Positions 1-7,093 of a DNA stretch of 10,143 nucleotides are shown here, piece after piece; the stretch's first letter is position 1; each line of letters begins with the position of its first letter. The DNA lies in contig CALMQK010000193.1 of the NCBI GenBank assembly GCA_937872085.1, positions 1 through 10,143 on the forward strand, in the 5' to 3' direction. The translations under genes were made by a program, and so were the position numbers. Source of the stretch: an uncultured euryarchaeote (GTDB taxonomy: Archaea > Thermoplasmatota > Thermoplasmata > UBA10834). The notes beneath the pieces were generated by a model. The model was not told the DNA's origin and ran no database searches. It saw only the letters and a program-made list of their open reading frames with translations.

Positions 1-210
1 TCGGTTGGGATCAATCCAAACAATTTTCGTGCTCATTGGAATCTTGCGCGATTGGCGTTGATTCGGGGAGAGAATCTGAAGGCGCTCGATTTGTTGAGCG
101 AGGCAAAGGAGCTTGCTGAGAACAAATGCATAAAGATGATTGCGCTTGAGATAGAGCGAGTCACGAAAGGGGATGCCACGATGGCACGTCTTCCGATATC
201 TGAACACTGA
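1..210 (+). CDS. C-terminal end of a TPR-repeat protein (5' partial)
   Basis: Frame 1 is open from the first base to a TGA at 208-210, giving 69 residues of a protein that starts outside the window. Residues 5-40 (INPNNFRAHWNLARLALIRG and onward to LSEAKELAEN) fit a tetratricopeptide repeat: two antiparallel helices with the usual small and aromatic positions (W, NLA, G, ALDLL, A). TPRs are protein-binding scaffolds, so the partner and role cannot be told from this fragment. The last 25 residues are a charged helix and a short tail. The stop lies 47 bases before the next gene on the same strand, so co-transcription is possible but unproven. Confidence is good that this is coding and moderate that it is a TPR. 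Confidence 0.7.
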   Translation, partial: SVGINPNNFRAHWNLARLALIRGENLKALDLLSEAKELAENKCIKMIALEIERVTKGDATMARLPISEH

Positions 211-257
211 GAGCATGGCCATACATTCTAATCCACCTAATTCCATGAAGGTATTGG

Positions 258-737
258 ATGAGTGGCGAGCCGAAAAGGCGATTGCAGGAAATTGGTGAGC
301 CTCTAGGTGTAGATCCTGAGGACATTGGCAGGATGAGAAAAAGGACCAGGAGGCTCAGGTTCCTCAAGCTGATAGTTGGCGGGCTTTCCCCGATGGTTGC
401 GATTGTCATGGGTTTTCTCTACGGCGAGAGCGCGCGGCCGGAATCTCCCGTCTCGACGTATCCTTTCCTAGCATCCGTCGTTCTAGCAGCGAGCCCAATC
501 GACCCCAGGTTGAGAGCCGCGATGATCTCACGAGAAGGGAAGAAGCGGAACACGTCCCTGGCAAGTGGGATGCCCCTGATTGGCATCGTCTTGATTACAG
601 TTGTTGCATTCATCGTAGGATGGATCATAGGAGGGGCTCACCAAGTGTATGGACCATCGCCAAGGTACGGAGTGTACTCCCAGGGAAGTTCGGGATCTGG
701 ACTAGTCTCGACCAAGTCAACAGAAAGAGAGACTTGA
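258..737 (+). CDS. Small three-helix membrane protein, paralogue of the next gene
   Basis: I do not recognise the family. The 159-residue protein has a basic, probably cytoplasmic N-terminus carrying LGVDPEDIGRMRKRTRRLRF (16-35). Hydrophobic segments follow at about 36-56, 67-80 and 104-126, then a Gly/Ser-rich polar tail with YGVYSQGSSGSG (137-148). The loop at 83-99 is strongly basic, so by the positive-inside rule the N-terminus is inside and the tail outside. The start is ATG 258, with GAAGGT at 247-252 five bases upstream. The next gene encodes a shorter relative with the same N-terminal motif (LGVxPEDxGRxR), the same order of segments and a YGV-containing tail. The pair precedes a radical SAM gene with short gaps, suggesting one transcript. 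Function is unknown. Confidence 0.75.
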   Translation: MSGEPKRRLQEIGEPLGVDPEDIGRMRKRTRRLRFLKLIVGGLSPMVAIVMGFLYGESARPESPVSTYPFLASVVLAASPIDPRLRAAMISREGKKRNTSLASGMPLIGIVLITVVAFIVGWIIGGAHQVYGPSPRYGVYSQGSSGSGLVSTKSTERET

Positions 738-770
738 AATAGAGCAGAGGCGTTTCGATTTCTGAGTGAA

Positions 771-1130
771 ATGGAGCCTGCGGCAAGGAAGACACTTGAG
801 GGATTGGGTGGAGGTCTGGGTGTCAGCCCCGAAGACCTTGGGCGGATCCGGCGAGAAGGAAGAAAACAGAGGCTGAGATTTGCAATCATCTCTCTGATCA
901 CCTTTGTGGGGTCGTTCATCCTTGGGGCGGCTGTGAGCGAGTCAATCTCCCCGAGCAAAAGTTACCCCTATGCCGCCGCGCTCCCTCTCCTGGGCATCAG
1001 CGGCGCGAACAGGCGCGTAAACATCCTTCGCGTAGGTTTGGTTTCTGGAGTCGCCTTCATCTTGGGTTATCTAATGATGCAATGGCAGCCTCCAGAACCG
1101 TCTACATTTTACGGCGTCTCTGGTCGATGA
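771..1130 (+). CDS. Small three-helix membrane protein, tandem paralogue
   Basis: This 119-residue protein is a shorter relative of the gene just upstream. Residues 16-26 read LGVSPEDLGRI, matching LGVDPEDIGRM there. A basic stretch (RREGRKQRLRF) leads into a first membrane segment at about 36-56. SYPYAAALPLLG (64-75) forms a second weak segment, NRRVN is a basic loop, and 85-104 is a third segment. The tail WQPPEPSTFYGVSGR again contains YGV. Predicted topology is N-terminus in, C-terminus out. It begins 33 bases after the previous stop. The upstream GAGTGA sits too close to ATG 771 to be a good Shine-Dalgarno, so the start is less certain than its neighbours'. It ends 15 bases before the radical SAM gene. 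No function can be assigned. Confidence 0.72.
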   Translation: MEPAARKTLEGLGGGLGVSPEDLGRIRREGRKQRLRFAIISLITFVGSFILGAAVSESISPSKSYPYAAALPLLGISGANRRVNILRVGLVSGVAFILGYLMMQWQPPEPSTFYGVSGR

Positions 1131-1145
1131 ACAGAAGGTCTTGAC

Positions 1146-2156
1146 GTGCCGAGGCTTGATTGCGCGATATGGGAATTCACCCTCGGCTGTAACCTCAGGT
1201 GTTCGCACTGTGGGTCCGTTGCAGGGCAGCCACGCGAACACGAGCTGGATACGAAGGAAGGTTTCAGGCTCTGTGAGGCCCTAGCTGAAACGGGCTGCCG
1301 TGATTTGGCGATCATGGGTGGCGAGCCCCTGATGCGCGACGATTTTTCTGCAATCGCACGCTGTGCGAAGGATCTTGGTCTCAACCTCTGCATCGTTACG
1401 AACGGCACCATCGTTGACAAGCATATCGAAGACCTGCGAAGGCTTGAGCCGAAGGTCGTAGGTGTGAGTGTTGACGGAATGAGGGAGAACCACGACAAGA
1501 TAAGAGGGGCAGGGAACTGGGAGAAGGCAATCGCCTCAATTCAACTGCTCAAGGACAACAACATCCAGACCACAATGATAACGACGGTCAGCAAGATCAA
1601 CTTCAAGGATCTGCCCTCTATGGGAGAGCTGATCAAGGGCAAAGGAGTGAACTGGCAGCTTCAAACTGCTATGCCATTCGGCTCGTTCCAACGGGAGCTG
1701 ACGCTCTCCAGGGATGAGTTCTATGCGACAGCGATGTTTATCGCAAAGGAACGGGTAAGTAACCGATTCGAGGACATGCCCGTCGTGGGGGCGCACTGCT
1801 ACGGATACAATTCCAAGCTGCTTCCAGGATGCGTCTGGAGTGGTTGCACTGCCGGCATATCGACGGTGGGGATCACGAGTGATGGAGGCATCGTTGGATG
1901 CCTTTCAATGGGGAACGACCGATACATAGAGGGGAACGTTCGAGAAGTGCATTTCAGGGACATCTGGACGAATCCAGATGCGTTCGCCTATACCAGGAGA
2001 TTCAAGAAAGAGGACCTAGGAGAGAATTGTCGTGGGTGCAAGCACGGGCTCAAGTGCAGAGGAGGGTGCAACTCCGTCTCGAACGCGTTGACAGGCAGGT
2101 TCCACAACGACCCATACTGCTTCCACAAGATAGAGGAAGAACTGATCGGGCTGTAG
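1146..2156 (+). CDS. Radical SAM enzyme with full SPASM domain
   Basis: The 336-residue protein carries CNLRCSHC (C15, C19, C22), the CX3CX2C site for the SAM-binding [4Fe-4S] cluster, and GGEP at 58-61, which contacts SAM. Its C-terminal part has the seven-cysteine SPASM pattern CX12GX4C (C234, C252), CX2CX5CX3C (C295, C298, C304, C308) and a last C325, so two auxiliary iron-sulfur clusters are expected. Known SPASM enzymes mostly modify peptides or proteins (PqqE, AlbA, anSME), and some act in haem synthesis; the substrate here is unknown. It should be cytoplasmic. The start is GTG 1146, with GAAGGT at 1134-1139 six bases before it; there is no in-frame ATG with a comparable site. It follows two small membrane proteins with a 15-base gap, so it probably shares their transcript. 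The radical SAM/SPASM assignment is firm and the specific reaction is not. Confidence 0.93.
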   Translation: MPRLDCAIWEFTLGCNLRCSHCGSVAGQPREHELDTKEGFRLCEALAETGCRDLAIMGGEPLMRDDFSAIARCAKDLGLNLCIVTNGTIVDKHIEDLRRLEPKVVGVSVDGMRENHDKIRGAGNWEKAIASIQLLKDNNIQTTMITTVSKINFKDLPSMGELIKGKGVNWQLQTAMPFGSFQRELTLSRDEFYATAMFIAKERVSNRFEDMPVVGAHCYGYNSKLLPGCVWSGCTAGISTVGITSDGGIVGCLSMGNDRYIEGNVREVHFRDIWTNPDAFAYTRRFKKEDLGENCRGCKHGLKCRGGCNSVSNALTGRFHNDPYCFHKIEEELIGL

Positions 2157-2164
2157 CCCCCGCC

Positions 2165-2179
2165 CGAGAAAAGTATATT
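2165..2179 (+). promoter_or_regulatory. Archaeal TATA promoter for the ModE-Nudix gene
   Basis: GAGAAAAGTATATTC contains a purine/A-rich BRE-like stretch followed by a TATATT box at about 2174-2179. Transcription would start near 2200-2205, leaving a leader of only about 15 bases before ATG 2217. A short inverted repeat, CGCTT 2191-2195 with AAGCG 2210-2214, straddles the expected start site and could be an operator. Confidence 0.5.
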
Positions 2180-2216
2180 CGAGCTGCACACGCTTAGCCT
2201 CGCTGGACGAAGCGCC

Positions 2217-2939
2217 ATGTACGACCTCAAGCTCAGAATATGGTTGGAGAGAGACGGGAGGTTCATCGTCAGCGAGGGAAGAGCCGAGCTCCTCAGCAAG
2301 GTGAAGAAGACCGGTTCATTGTCCAAGGCCGCCAAGGAGATGGAGATGTCCTACAGGCACGCCTGGGGGATCATTCACCGGATTGCCCAGAACGCTGGGG
2401 GTAGAGTCGTCAATTCGACCCGCGGCGGCAAAGAGGGCGGAGTCACAACTCTCACGCCCTTTGGAGAGGAAGTGCTCAGGGAGTACGAGAACAAGGTGGC
2501 CTCTCTCCGGAGCCAGTTCGAGAACCACTGGCGAAAACCGTCCGTCACTGCAGACGGGATCGTCCTCAGGAGCCACGAAATCGCTCTGGTGAGACGGGGC
2601 AAGGAGCCGTTCAAGGGAGCATACGCCCTTCCGGGTGGGTTCCTGGAACATGGCGAGACTCTCGAACGCTGCGCGGTGAGGGAGGTCTATGAGGAGACTG
2701 GATTGAAGACAGAGATAGTCGACTTGGTCGGTGTCTACTCAGATCCTGCAAGGGACCCGAGAGGGCAGGTCGTGACCGCTGTCTACCAGCTCCGACTCAT
2801 CGGCGGCACGCTCAAGGGTGGTGATGATGCGAGCGCGGCCGATTGGATCCAGCTTGACAAGTTGCCCAGGCTCGCTTTCGACCATGGAAGAATAATAGAG
2901 GATTTCCTGGAAAAGAGGAAATCGAGAAGAGAAAAATGA
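2217..2939 (+). CDS. ModE-type winged-helix regulator fused to a Nudix hydrolase
   Basis: The protein has 240 residues. Positions 1-105 match the ModE N-terminal DNA-binding domain: GRAELLSKVKKTGSLSKAAK (21-40), then MSYRHAW (44-50) as the recognition helix and a GGKEGGVTTLTPFGEEVL wing (70-87). Positions 110-235 form a Nudix domain with a perfect box GX5EX7REUXEEXGU from G141 to L163 (R155, E156, E159, E160 present), so hydrolysis is likely retained. Downstream SDPARDPRG and LAFDHGRII resemble the ADP-ribose pyrophosphatase/NrtR branch (COG1051-like). No molybdate-binding TOBE domain follows, so the sensed ligand is probably a nucleotide such as ADP-ribose rather than molybdate; that is inference. 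NrtR has the reverse domain order. ATG 2217 follows a TATA box closely and lacks a clear Shine-Dalgarno. The stop lies 18 bases from the convergent minus-strand operon. Confidence 0.9.
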   Translation: MYDLKLRIWLERDGRFIVSEGRAELLSKVKKTGSLSKAAKEMEMSYRHAWGIIHRIAQNAGGRVVNSTRGGKEGGVTTLTPFGEEVLREYENKVASLRSQFENHWRKPSVTADGIVLRSHEIALVRRGKEPFKGAYALPGGFLEHGETLERCAVREVYEETGLKTEIVDLVGVYSDPARDPRGQVVTAVYQLRLIGGTLKGGDDASAADWIQLDKLPRLAFDHGRIIEDFLEKRKSRREK

Positions 2940-2954
2940 GTTTTGTGCGGTTTG
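2940..2954 (+). terminator. T-rich stretch between convergent genes
   Basis: Immediately after the TGA of the ModE-Nudix gene the plus strand reads GTTTTGTGCGGTTTG. Archaeal RNA polymerase can terminate on short T-runs without a hairpin, so this is a plausible but weak terminator in the 18-base convergent gap. Confidence 0.3.
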
Positions 2955-2957
2955 AAT

Positions 2958-3548
2958 CTACAGTGCCGACATTGGGCCCTGTGGGGTCATTACGAACGGC
3001 AGGTAGACCAGCTTCGTGTCGTTGACCGTCAACGAGTAGTCCAGCTTCTGGAGGACCCCCGGCTGCTCGGCCTCCATCGTCACCACGACGAAGTCCGCGA
3101 GCTGGGCCGCCTCCTGCTTGGGTAGCGTGCCTGGAAGCCTCCTCACGTTGTTGAAGTTGAGACGGGTTGGATATCTCGGTGCCGCGCCCGTGAACATTGT
3201 GGAGAACTTTCTGAATGTACCTGCATCCAGTTCCGCCGCGGGGATGTAGATGAACATGTTCCCGCTGTCGCTCCCACCCTTCAACCACTGGCTCATCTTG
3301 AAGATGGTGCCGCCCTCGACGTTTTTGGACCGCACGATGAATGTCGTGTAGAGCCGCCAGAAAGGCATGTACACCTTCTCACCTTGTGCCTTCGGGCTGA
3401 ACTCTGCTATCTCGAAGTCGACCTTCTCGGGAGCGCCGCCCTCGCGTATGTGCATCACGTTGCACTTGTCGCAGTAGAACAACTTGTCCTTCTCCTTCAT
3501 CATGATGGCCTGGTTGCACGACGGGCACTTGACCTGAACTATCTTCAT
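2958..3548 (-). CDS. Soluble zinc-ribbon protein, last gene of the SPFH operon
   Basis: The protein has 196 residues and starts with a zinc ribbon (CPSC at 8-11, CDKC at 26-29). Two copies of an aromatic-proline motif follow, KVYMPFWRLY at 58-67 and LVYLPFVMT at 180-188, which are also seen in the two preceding operon genes. Unlike them it has no hydrophobic segment and ends soon after the second motif, so it looks like a shortened, soluble relative. Its ATG overlaps the upstream stop as ATGA (3545-3548), and GGAGGG lies six bases before it, indicating translational coupling. It presumably acts with the membrane-bound paralogues and the SPFH protein; a B. subtilis parallel is the zinc-ribbon protein YdjG. 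Precise function is unknown. Confidence 0.85.
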   Translation of the reverse strand: MKIVQVKCPSCNQAIMMKEKDKLFYCDKCNVMHIREGGAPEKVDFEIAEFSPKAQGEKVYMPFWRLYTTFIVRSKNVEGGTIFKMSQWLKGGSDSGNMFIYIPAAELDAGTFRKFSTMFTGAAPRYPTRLNFNNVRRLPGTLPKQEAAQLADFVVVTMEAEQPGVLQKLDYSLTVNDTKLVYLPFVMTPQGPMSAL

Positions 3549-4552
3549 CTCAATCCCTCCAGCGCCTTGCCCACCTGTTGGACCTGTTTCAGCGCGCTCG
3601 CGATCGATTTCTTCTCCTTGAACTCGCCTTGTATGATCTCGGAGCCGTGCCTGAAGAACCTGTACGTAAGGAACAGTATGATAGCTCCGACCGCCACCGC
3701 TCCGAGGGCGATTCTCATGTCGCTAGCGGATTGGGCATAGATGATGCCAGCCGCGGCGATGAGGCCACCCACCGAAGTCCCACCGGTCATGGCCAAGCTC
3801 TGGAAGAGCGGGTCTCCAGGAGCCCTTCCGGACAGGACCTGTCCAGTGACTCCGTCCACGGTGTCCATGTACATCCGGTCCCTGTAGTTGTACCTCACAA
3901 CCCAGACAGGGTAGTATATCAGCGTCAGGCCCTTGTTGAAGGCCTTCAGCGTGTCCAGGGTGACCTGCGGCACATGGGCGTTTGCCCTTGCCTTCGCGAG
4001 CGAGTCGTTCAATCCGCGCGTGGCGGCGGCGTCCTTGCTCGTAGTCGACTCGAATGTCGGGATCTCCTCGAAGTTGGCGAAGGTCGTCTCACCCATGAAG
4101 TTCTTCATAGTCCTTATGCCGAGATCGCCCGGGTCGCACGCTATCTCGGAGAACGTGAAGTCCTGGAGAACCATGACCTCCTTCGGTATCCTCTCGACGG
4201 TCACGTTGCCCTTCTGGTCCGTGTGCCTCCTCTCCTCGTATCCGCAGACCCATCCAGCGACTCGCGTGGTGGTCTTCCAGAACGGCAGATATATTGGATA
4301 TGACTCGACGATCTTACCCGTGGTCTTCAGGTCCCTGGCCTTGAGACCGTGGGTCCACCAGTGCTGCGATGCGCCCATGGCTGCATCCTTCAGTGTCTTG
4401 TTCTTGAACGCGACCGTGTGGACGCCCTGGTCTCCTTCTGCGGCGAGCACCGAGCTGCAGTACTGGCACAGGACCACATTCTCGCCCTCGGCCATCGAAA
4501 TGGCACCGCCGCATGCGGGGCAGTTCAGGCCGACTGAGATTCCATCGCTCAT
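3545..4552 (-). CDS. Zinc-ribbon membrane protein of the SPFH operon
   Basis: The protein has 335 residues. An N-terminal zinc ribbon (C11, C14, C29, C32; CPAC and CQYC) is followed by a long cytoplasmic region with the repeated motif PIYLPFWKTT (86-95) and LIYYPVWVVRYNYRDR (211-226). The second copy runs into a DGVTGQV hairpin (233-239). Two membrane segments lie at about 254-273 and 280-299, and the tail is a basic helix. The frame stays open upstream to about 4807, but ATG 4552 is clearly the start: AGGAGG at 4561-4566 sits eight bases before it, the zinc ribbon begins ten residues in, and the upstream gene stops at 4555. This is the same architecture as the preceding gene. It probably tethers SPFH or zinc-ribbon partners to the membrane; that is inference. 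Confidence 0.88.
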   Translation of the reverse strand: MSDGISVGLNCPACGGAISMAEGENVVLCQYCSSVLAAEGDQGVHTVAFKNKTLKDAAMGASQHWWTHGLKARDLKTTGKIVESYPIYLPFWKTTTRVAGWVCGYEERRHTDQKGNVTVERIPKEVMVLQDFTFSEIACDPGDLGIRTMKNFMGETTFANFEEIPTFESTTSKDAAATRGLNDSLAKARANAHVPQVTLDTLKAFNKGLTLIYYPVWVVRYNYRDRMYMDTVDGVTGQVLSGRAPGDPLFQSLAMTGGTSVGGLIAAAGIIYAQSASDMRIALGAVAVGAIILFLTYRFFRHGSEIIQGEFKEKKSIASALKQVQQVGKALEGLR

Positions 4553-4554
4553 GA

Positions 4555-5298
4555 TCACATCCTCCTTGCGACTTGCAGTCCGACGTAGAACACCGCGACC
4601 ACCGTGACCGCCATGAGGGCGATCGCCGGAATGAGCATGGACGTGGCCAGCAAGCCCTCGCCTATGAAAGCGACGAATCCGGCGCCCGCGACTGCCATGT
4701 AAGCGTTCGAGCTCCTGGTCGGGAACTCGGACGAGAACACCTCTCCCGAGCTCGCGTCGACGACAGCCCCGTACTTCTTCTGGTTGAACACGTAGTCGAT
4801 GGTCCATATCGGGAAGAAGACGAGGGCTTGCTCCTTCGGCTTCCCTGGCAGCGAGTTCAGGTATGGTGTCATCTCGATGTCGGGCTTGATCAGTTCAGCG
4901 CCGCCGACATCGAACGTGGCATCGTACACCTTGAGGTCACCAGCGGGCACCTTGAGGTTGTGCAGCCCGGGCAACGTCGTCGAGCCGGCGGTCTCGATGA
5001 AGACCTGCTCCACGCCGTTCACGTCCCTCTTGAACATGTAGACGGGGAAGTACTTCTTCTTGACCCCAGCCAACTGGGCCAGCTTGTCAAGGTCCTTCGC
5101 CTTGGTCGATCCCGCGGCCCACCGTCGGAACGTTCCAACGGCATCGTTCTCGTTCACCATGAACGGGATGGCGTAGTAGAACCCGGCACCGGTCCTGTCG
5201 ATGTAGACCAGGGACGAGCAGTACGGACACTTGACGAACTTGACCCCTGTGTCGAAAGGCACTGGGGCCGCACACTTCGGACATTTTATAGATGCCAA
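4555..5298 (-). CDS. Zinc-ribbon membrane protein, paralogue within the SPFH operon
   Basis: The protein has 247 residues, with a zinc ribbon at C6, C9, C24 and C27. Motif copies lie at KYFPVYMFKR (82-91) and LVFFPIWTIDY (159-169), the latter followed by a DASSGEV turn. Two membrane helices occupy about 200-218 and 221-241, ending in a short basic VARRM tail. The start must be the unusual TTG at 5296-5298: an in-frame TGA lies at 5305-5307, no ATG or GTG comes between them, and the zinc ribbon starts at residue 6. A CAGGAG at 5309-5314 is ten bases upstream, a little far, so initiation may be modest. The stop is two bases before the next start. It is homologous in plan to the following two genes, and its role in the cell is not established. 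Confidence 0.86.
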   Translation of the reverse strand: MASIKCPKCAAPVPFDTGVKFVKCPYCSSLVYIDRTGAGFYYAIPFMVNENDAVGTFRRWAAGSTKAKDLDKLAQLAGVKKKYFPVYMFKRDVNGVEQVFIETAGSTTLPGLHNLKVPAGDLKVYDATFDVGGAELIKPDIEMTPYLNSLPGKPKEQALVFFPIWTIDYVFNQKKYGAVVDASSGEVFSSEFPTRSSNAYMAVAGAGFVAFIGEGLLATSMLIPAIALMAVTVVAVFYVGLQVARRM

Positions 5299-5348
5299 GC
5301 TGACTCAACTCCTGCTGACTTGTCTCTCTGCCTGTCTATTTGTCCAGG

Positions 5349-6473
5349 CTAGATGGCTTTTCCGCATCCTGGGCAGAACTTGGATGTGGTCGGTGCGTCC
5401 GCGCTACAGCTCGGGCATTTCTTCGTGGCCGGTGCCGCCATCGGGCCGCCGCACTCGGGGCAGAACTTGGTGCCTTCTGCCACCTGCGCATTGCACTTAG
5501 GACATGGAACCGTCGTGGGGCCCATCTTGACTCCGCATGACGCACAGAACTTGTTCGTCGGCGGGTTCGCTGTGCCGCACTTGGCACATTGGATCAATGG
5601 CACGGCTGCGACTTGAGCCGGTGCCGGTCCTGGGGCCATGCCTTGCTGCATTGCACCGACCATCGTGTAGCCCATGCCCAACCCGGCTCCAAGGCCCACA
5701 CCAGCAGCCGCCGTGCCCCCTGATGGGTTCTGAGCTGCATCGCGCATGGCCTGTCCGGCCTGGTACTGCATGTAGTTTGCGCCCAGTATCGTCATCGAAG
5801 ACTTCGTGTCGACAGCCTTCTGGACGTCTTCCGGCAACGAGATGTACAATCCGGAGAGCTTCTCGACGGAGACCCCGTAGAGTGCGAAGTGATCGTTGGT
5901 CCTGGAAAGCACGCTCTGCTCGAGGTTCGTCAGGTTGGCCGCGATGTCCGCGACGCCCATCCCCTGCTGCTTCATGTCGCCCAGCGAGTCGTAGATAAGG
6001 ATGACCACTTGCTCCTTGATCCTGTCCTCGACCTCCGCGCTGGTCGCGTAGTTGAAAGTGCCGACGAACTGGTTGACGAAGTTCTCCGGCGACGCCACCT
6101 TGTACCTGAACTCGCCGAACACTCGCAGGTTGACCATGCCGAAGTCCTTGTCCCTGAACTGGTATGGTTGCTTGCTGCCGAACTTGCCGTCGAACGCCCT
6201 CTTCTGGAGGTAGACGACCTCGGCCTGCTGCTGAACCCCCGAGAGGAACTTGACGATGGCCCCTACGATTGGTGCGTTCAGCGAGGTGAGCGCGTATCTG
6301 TCTGGCCTGTCGATGTATGCCAACGCCTTTCCGTCCCTGTAGAAGACAGCCATCTCGTCTTCACGGACGACTATGTTGTCGTTGAATTTGATGTTCCTTG
6401 GCATGCGGAACATGATGTTCTGCCTCTTGTCCGCATCCTCCCATTTGAAGGTCTCCGAACCGATCAAGCTCAT
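5349..6473 (-). CDS. SPFH (stomatin/prohibitin-like) protein with three C-terminal zinc ribbons, YdjI-like
   Basis: The protein has 374 residues. Positions 20-245 match the SPFH/Band-7 family of the YdjI type (COG4260-like), including NIVVREDEMAVFYRDGKA (33-50), the central LRVFGEFRYKV strands, and the helical EVEDRIKEQ and YGVSVEKL regions. A Gly/Ala/Met-rich linker (250-292) leads to three tandem zinc ribbons with twelve cysteines: 296/299/310/313, 324/327/338/341 and 353/356/367/370. There is no N-terminal membrane anchor, as in B. subtilis YdjI, so recruitment by membrane partners is expected. Known SPFH proteins oligomerise and organise membrane patches. GGAGGTG at 6480-6486 lies six bases before ATG 6473, inside the end of the upstream gene, which stops three bases earlier. 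Three ribbons rather than one is notable. Confidence 0.92.
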   Translation of the reverse strand: MSLIGSETFKWEDADKRQNIMFRMPRNIKFNDNIVVREDEMAVFYRDGKALAYIDRPDRYALTSLNAPIVGAIVKFLSGVQQQAEVVYLQKRAFDGKFGSKQPYQFRDKDFGMVNLRVFGEFRYKVASPENFVNQFVGTFNYATSAEVEDRIKEQVVILIYDSLGDMKQQGMGVADIAANLTNLEQSVLSRTNDHFALYGVSVEKLSGLYISLPEDVQKAVDTKSSMTILGANYMQYQAGQAMRDAAQNPSGGTAAAGVGLGAGLGMGYTMVGAMQQGMAPGPAPAQVAAVPLIQCAKCGTANPPTNKFCASCGVKMGPTTVPCPKCNAQVAEGTKFCPECGGPMAAPATKKCPSCSADAPTTSKFCPGCGKAI

Positions 6474-6476
6474 CTA

Positions 6477-7007
6477 TCACACCTCCGTTCCAGTTATCAC
6501 GATCATCCGGTTCTTGAACTGCGTCTCGAAATCCGACAGCCTCGCCTTTATGTTCATCAGATCCTTGTGCTCCGTGGGCTCGTCTGCAGCCATGATGGAG
6601 TTCTTCAGCGAATCCACGCTGGCAGCGATGGAAATGACGTGGTCTATCATCGCCAAATCATATTCATAGAGCTTGTCGAGTTCGTTCTCGCCGACCTGGA
6701 TGTCCGCCACAAGCCCCGAATAGCCCATCTCGGCGTGCGTGACGAGGCCCTCGATCCTCTTGAACTGGAATATCAGCCCGCCGAGCGTCTCGGTCTCCTT
6801 CGACCCGTAGCTCTGAACGAGCATGCCTCTACACTCCTCGAGCCCCTGCCTCTGCAGGCCGAGCTTCGTAGCCAGCTGCATGCGCAGCATGCGGTCGGCG
6901 TCATGGAGGTCTTCCCTTCTCCGGTATCCTCTGAAGCCCGGAATGACGTTCTGTATCTTCTTTAAAATGCCCCTGTCTTCTTCAACACGTTCTCTGATAT
7001 CTGGCAT
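6477..7007 (-). CDS. Helical protein heading the SPFH/zinc-ribbon operon
   Basis: The protein has 176 residues and is almost wholly helical by composition, with no signal or membrane segment. The N-terminal region contains IPGFRGYRRREDLHDADRML (22-41), which I recall only loosely as a motif of helical proteins encoded beside YdjI-like SPFH genes. The rest is heptad-rich (for example GGLIFQFKRIEGL, ENELDKLYEYDLAMIDHVIS). The frame extends to a GTG at 7040, but ATG 7007 is better: AGGGGG at 7015-7020 is seven bases upstream, and a TATA box at 7051-7058 predicts transcription starting near 7027. It occupies the place of PspA (YdjF) in B. subtilis ydjFGHI but lacks PspA-like length and sequence. 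A scaffold for the SPFH complex is the simplest guess. Confidence 0.83.
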   Translation of the reverse strand: MPDIRERVEEDRGILKKIQNVIPGFRGYRRREDLHDADRMLRMQLATKLGLQRQGLEECRGMLVQSYGSKETETLGGLIFQFKRIEGLVTHAEMGYSGLVADIQVGENELDKLYEYDLAMIDHVISIAASVDSLKNSIMAADEPTEHKDLMNIKARLSDFETQFKNRMIVITGTEV

Positions 7008-7050
7008 GGGGGGTCCCCCTGATGGTACCGGTAATATCACTTATGATAGC

Positions 7051-7058
7051 TAATAAAG
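7051..7058 (-). promoter_or_regulatory. TATA box of the SPFH/zinc-ribbon operon
   Basis: On the minus strand CTTTATTA forms an archaeal TATA box about 44 bases before ATG 7007. A start near 7027 leaves a leader of roughly 20 bases that contains the AGGGGG ribosome-binding site. It favours ATG 7007 over GTG 7040, which would lie upstream of the transcript. Confidence 0.5.
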
Positions 7059-7093
7059 ATGTCGTTGGAAAACCGGCTCCTGATAATGACGCA

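Noticed and set aside
4553..4807. N-terminal extension of the zinc-ribbon membrane protein
   Set aside because: It overlaps the preceding gene in another frame, and the Shine-Dalgarno and zinc ribbon both place the start at 4552.
5889..6965. A 358-codon plus-strand open frame
   Set aside because: It runs antisense across two well-supported minus-strand genes. The predicted protein is low-complexity (rich in Val, Leu, His, Asp and Arg), as expected for the complement of GC-rich coding DNA.
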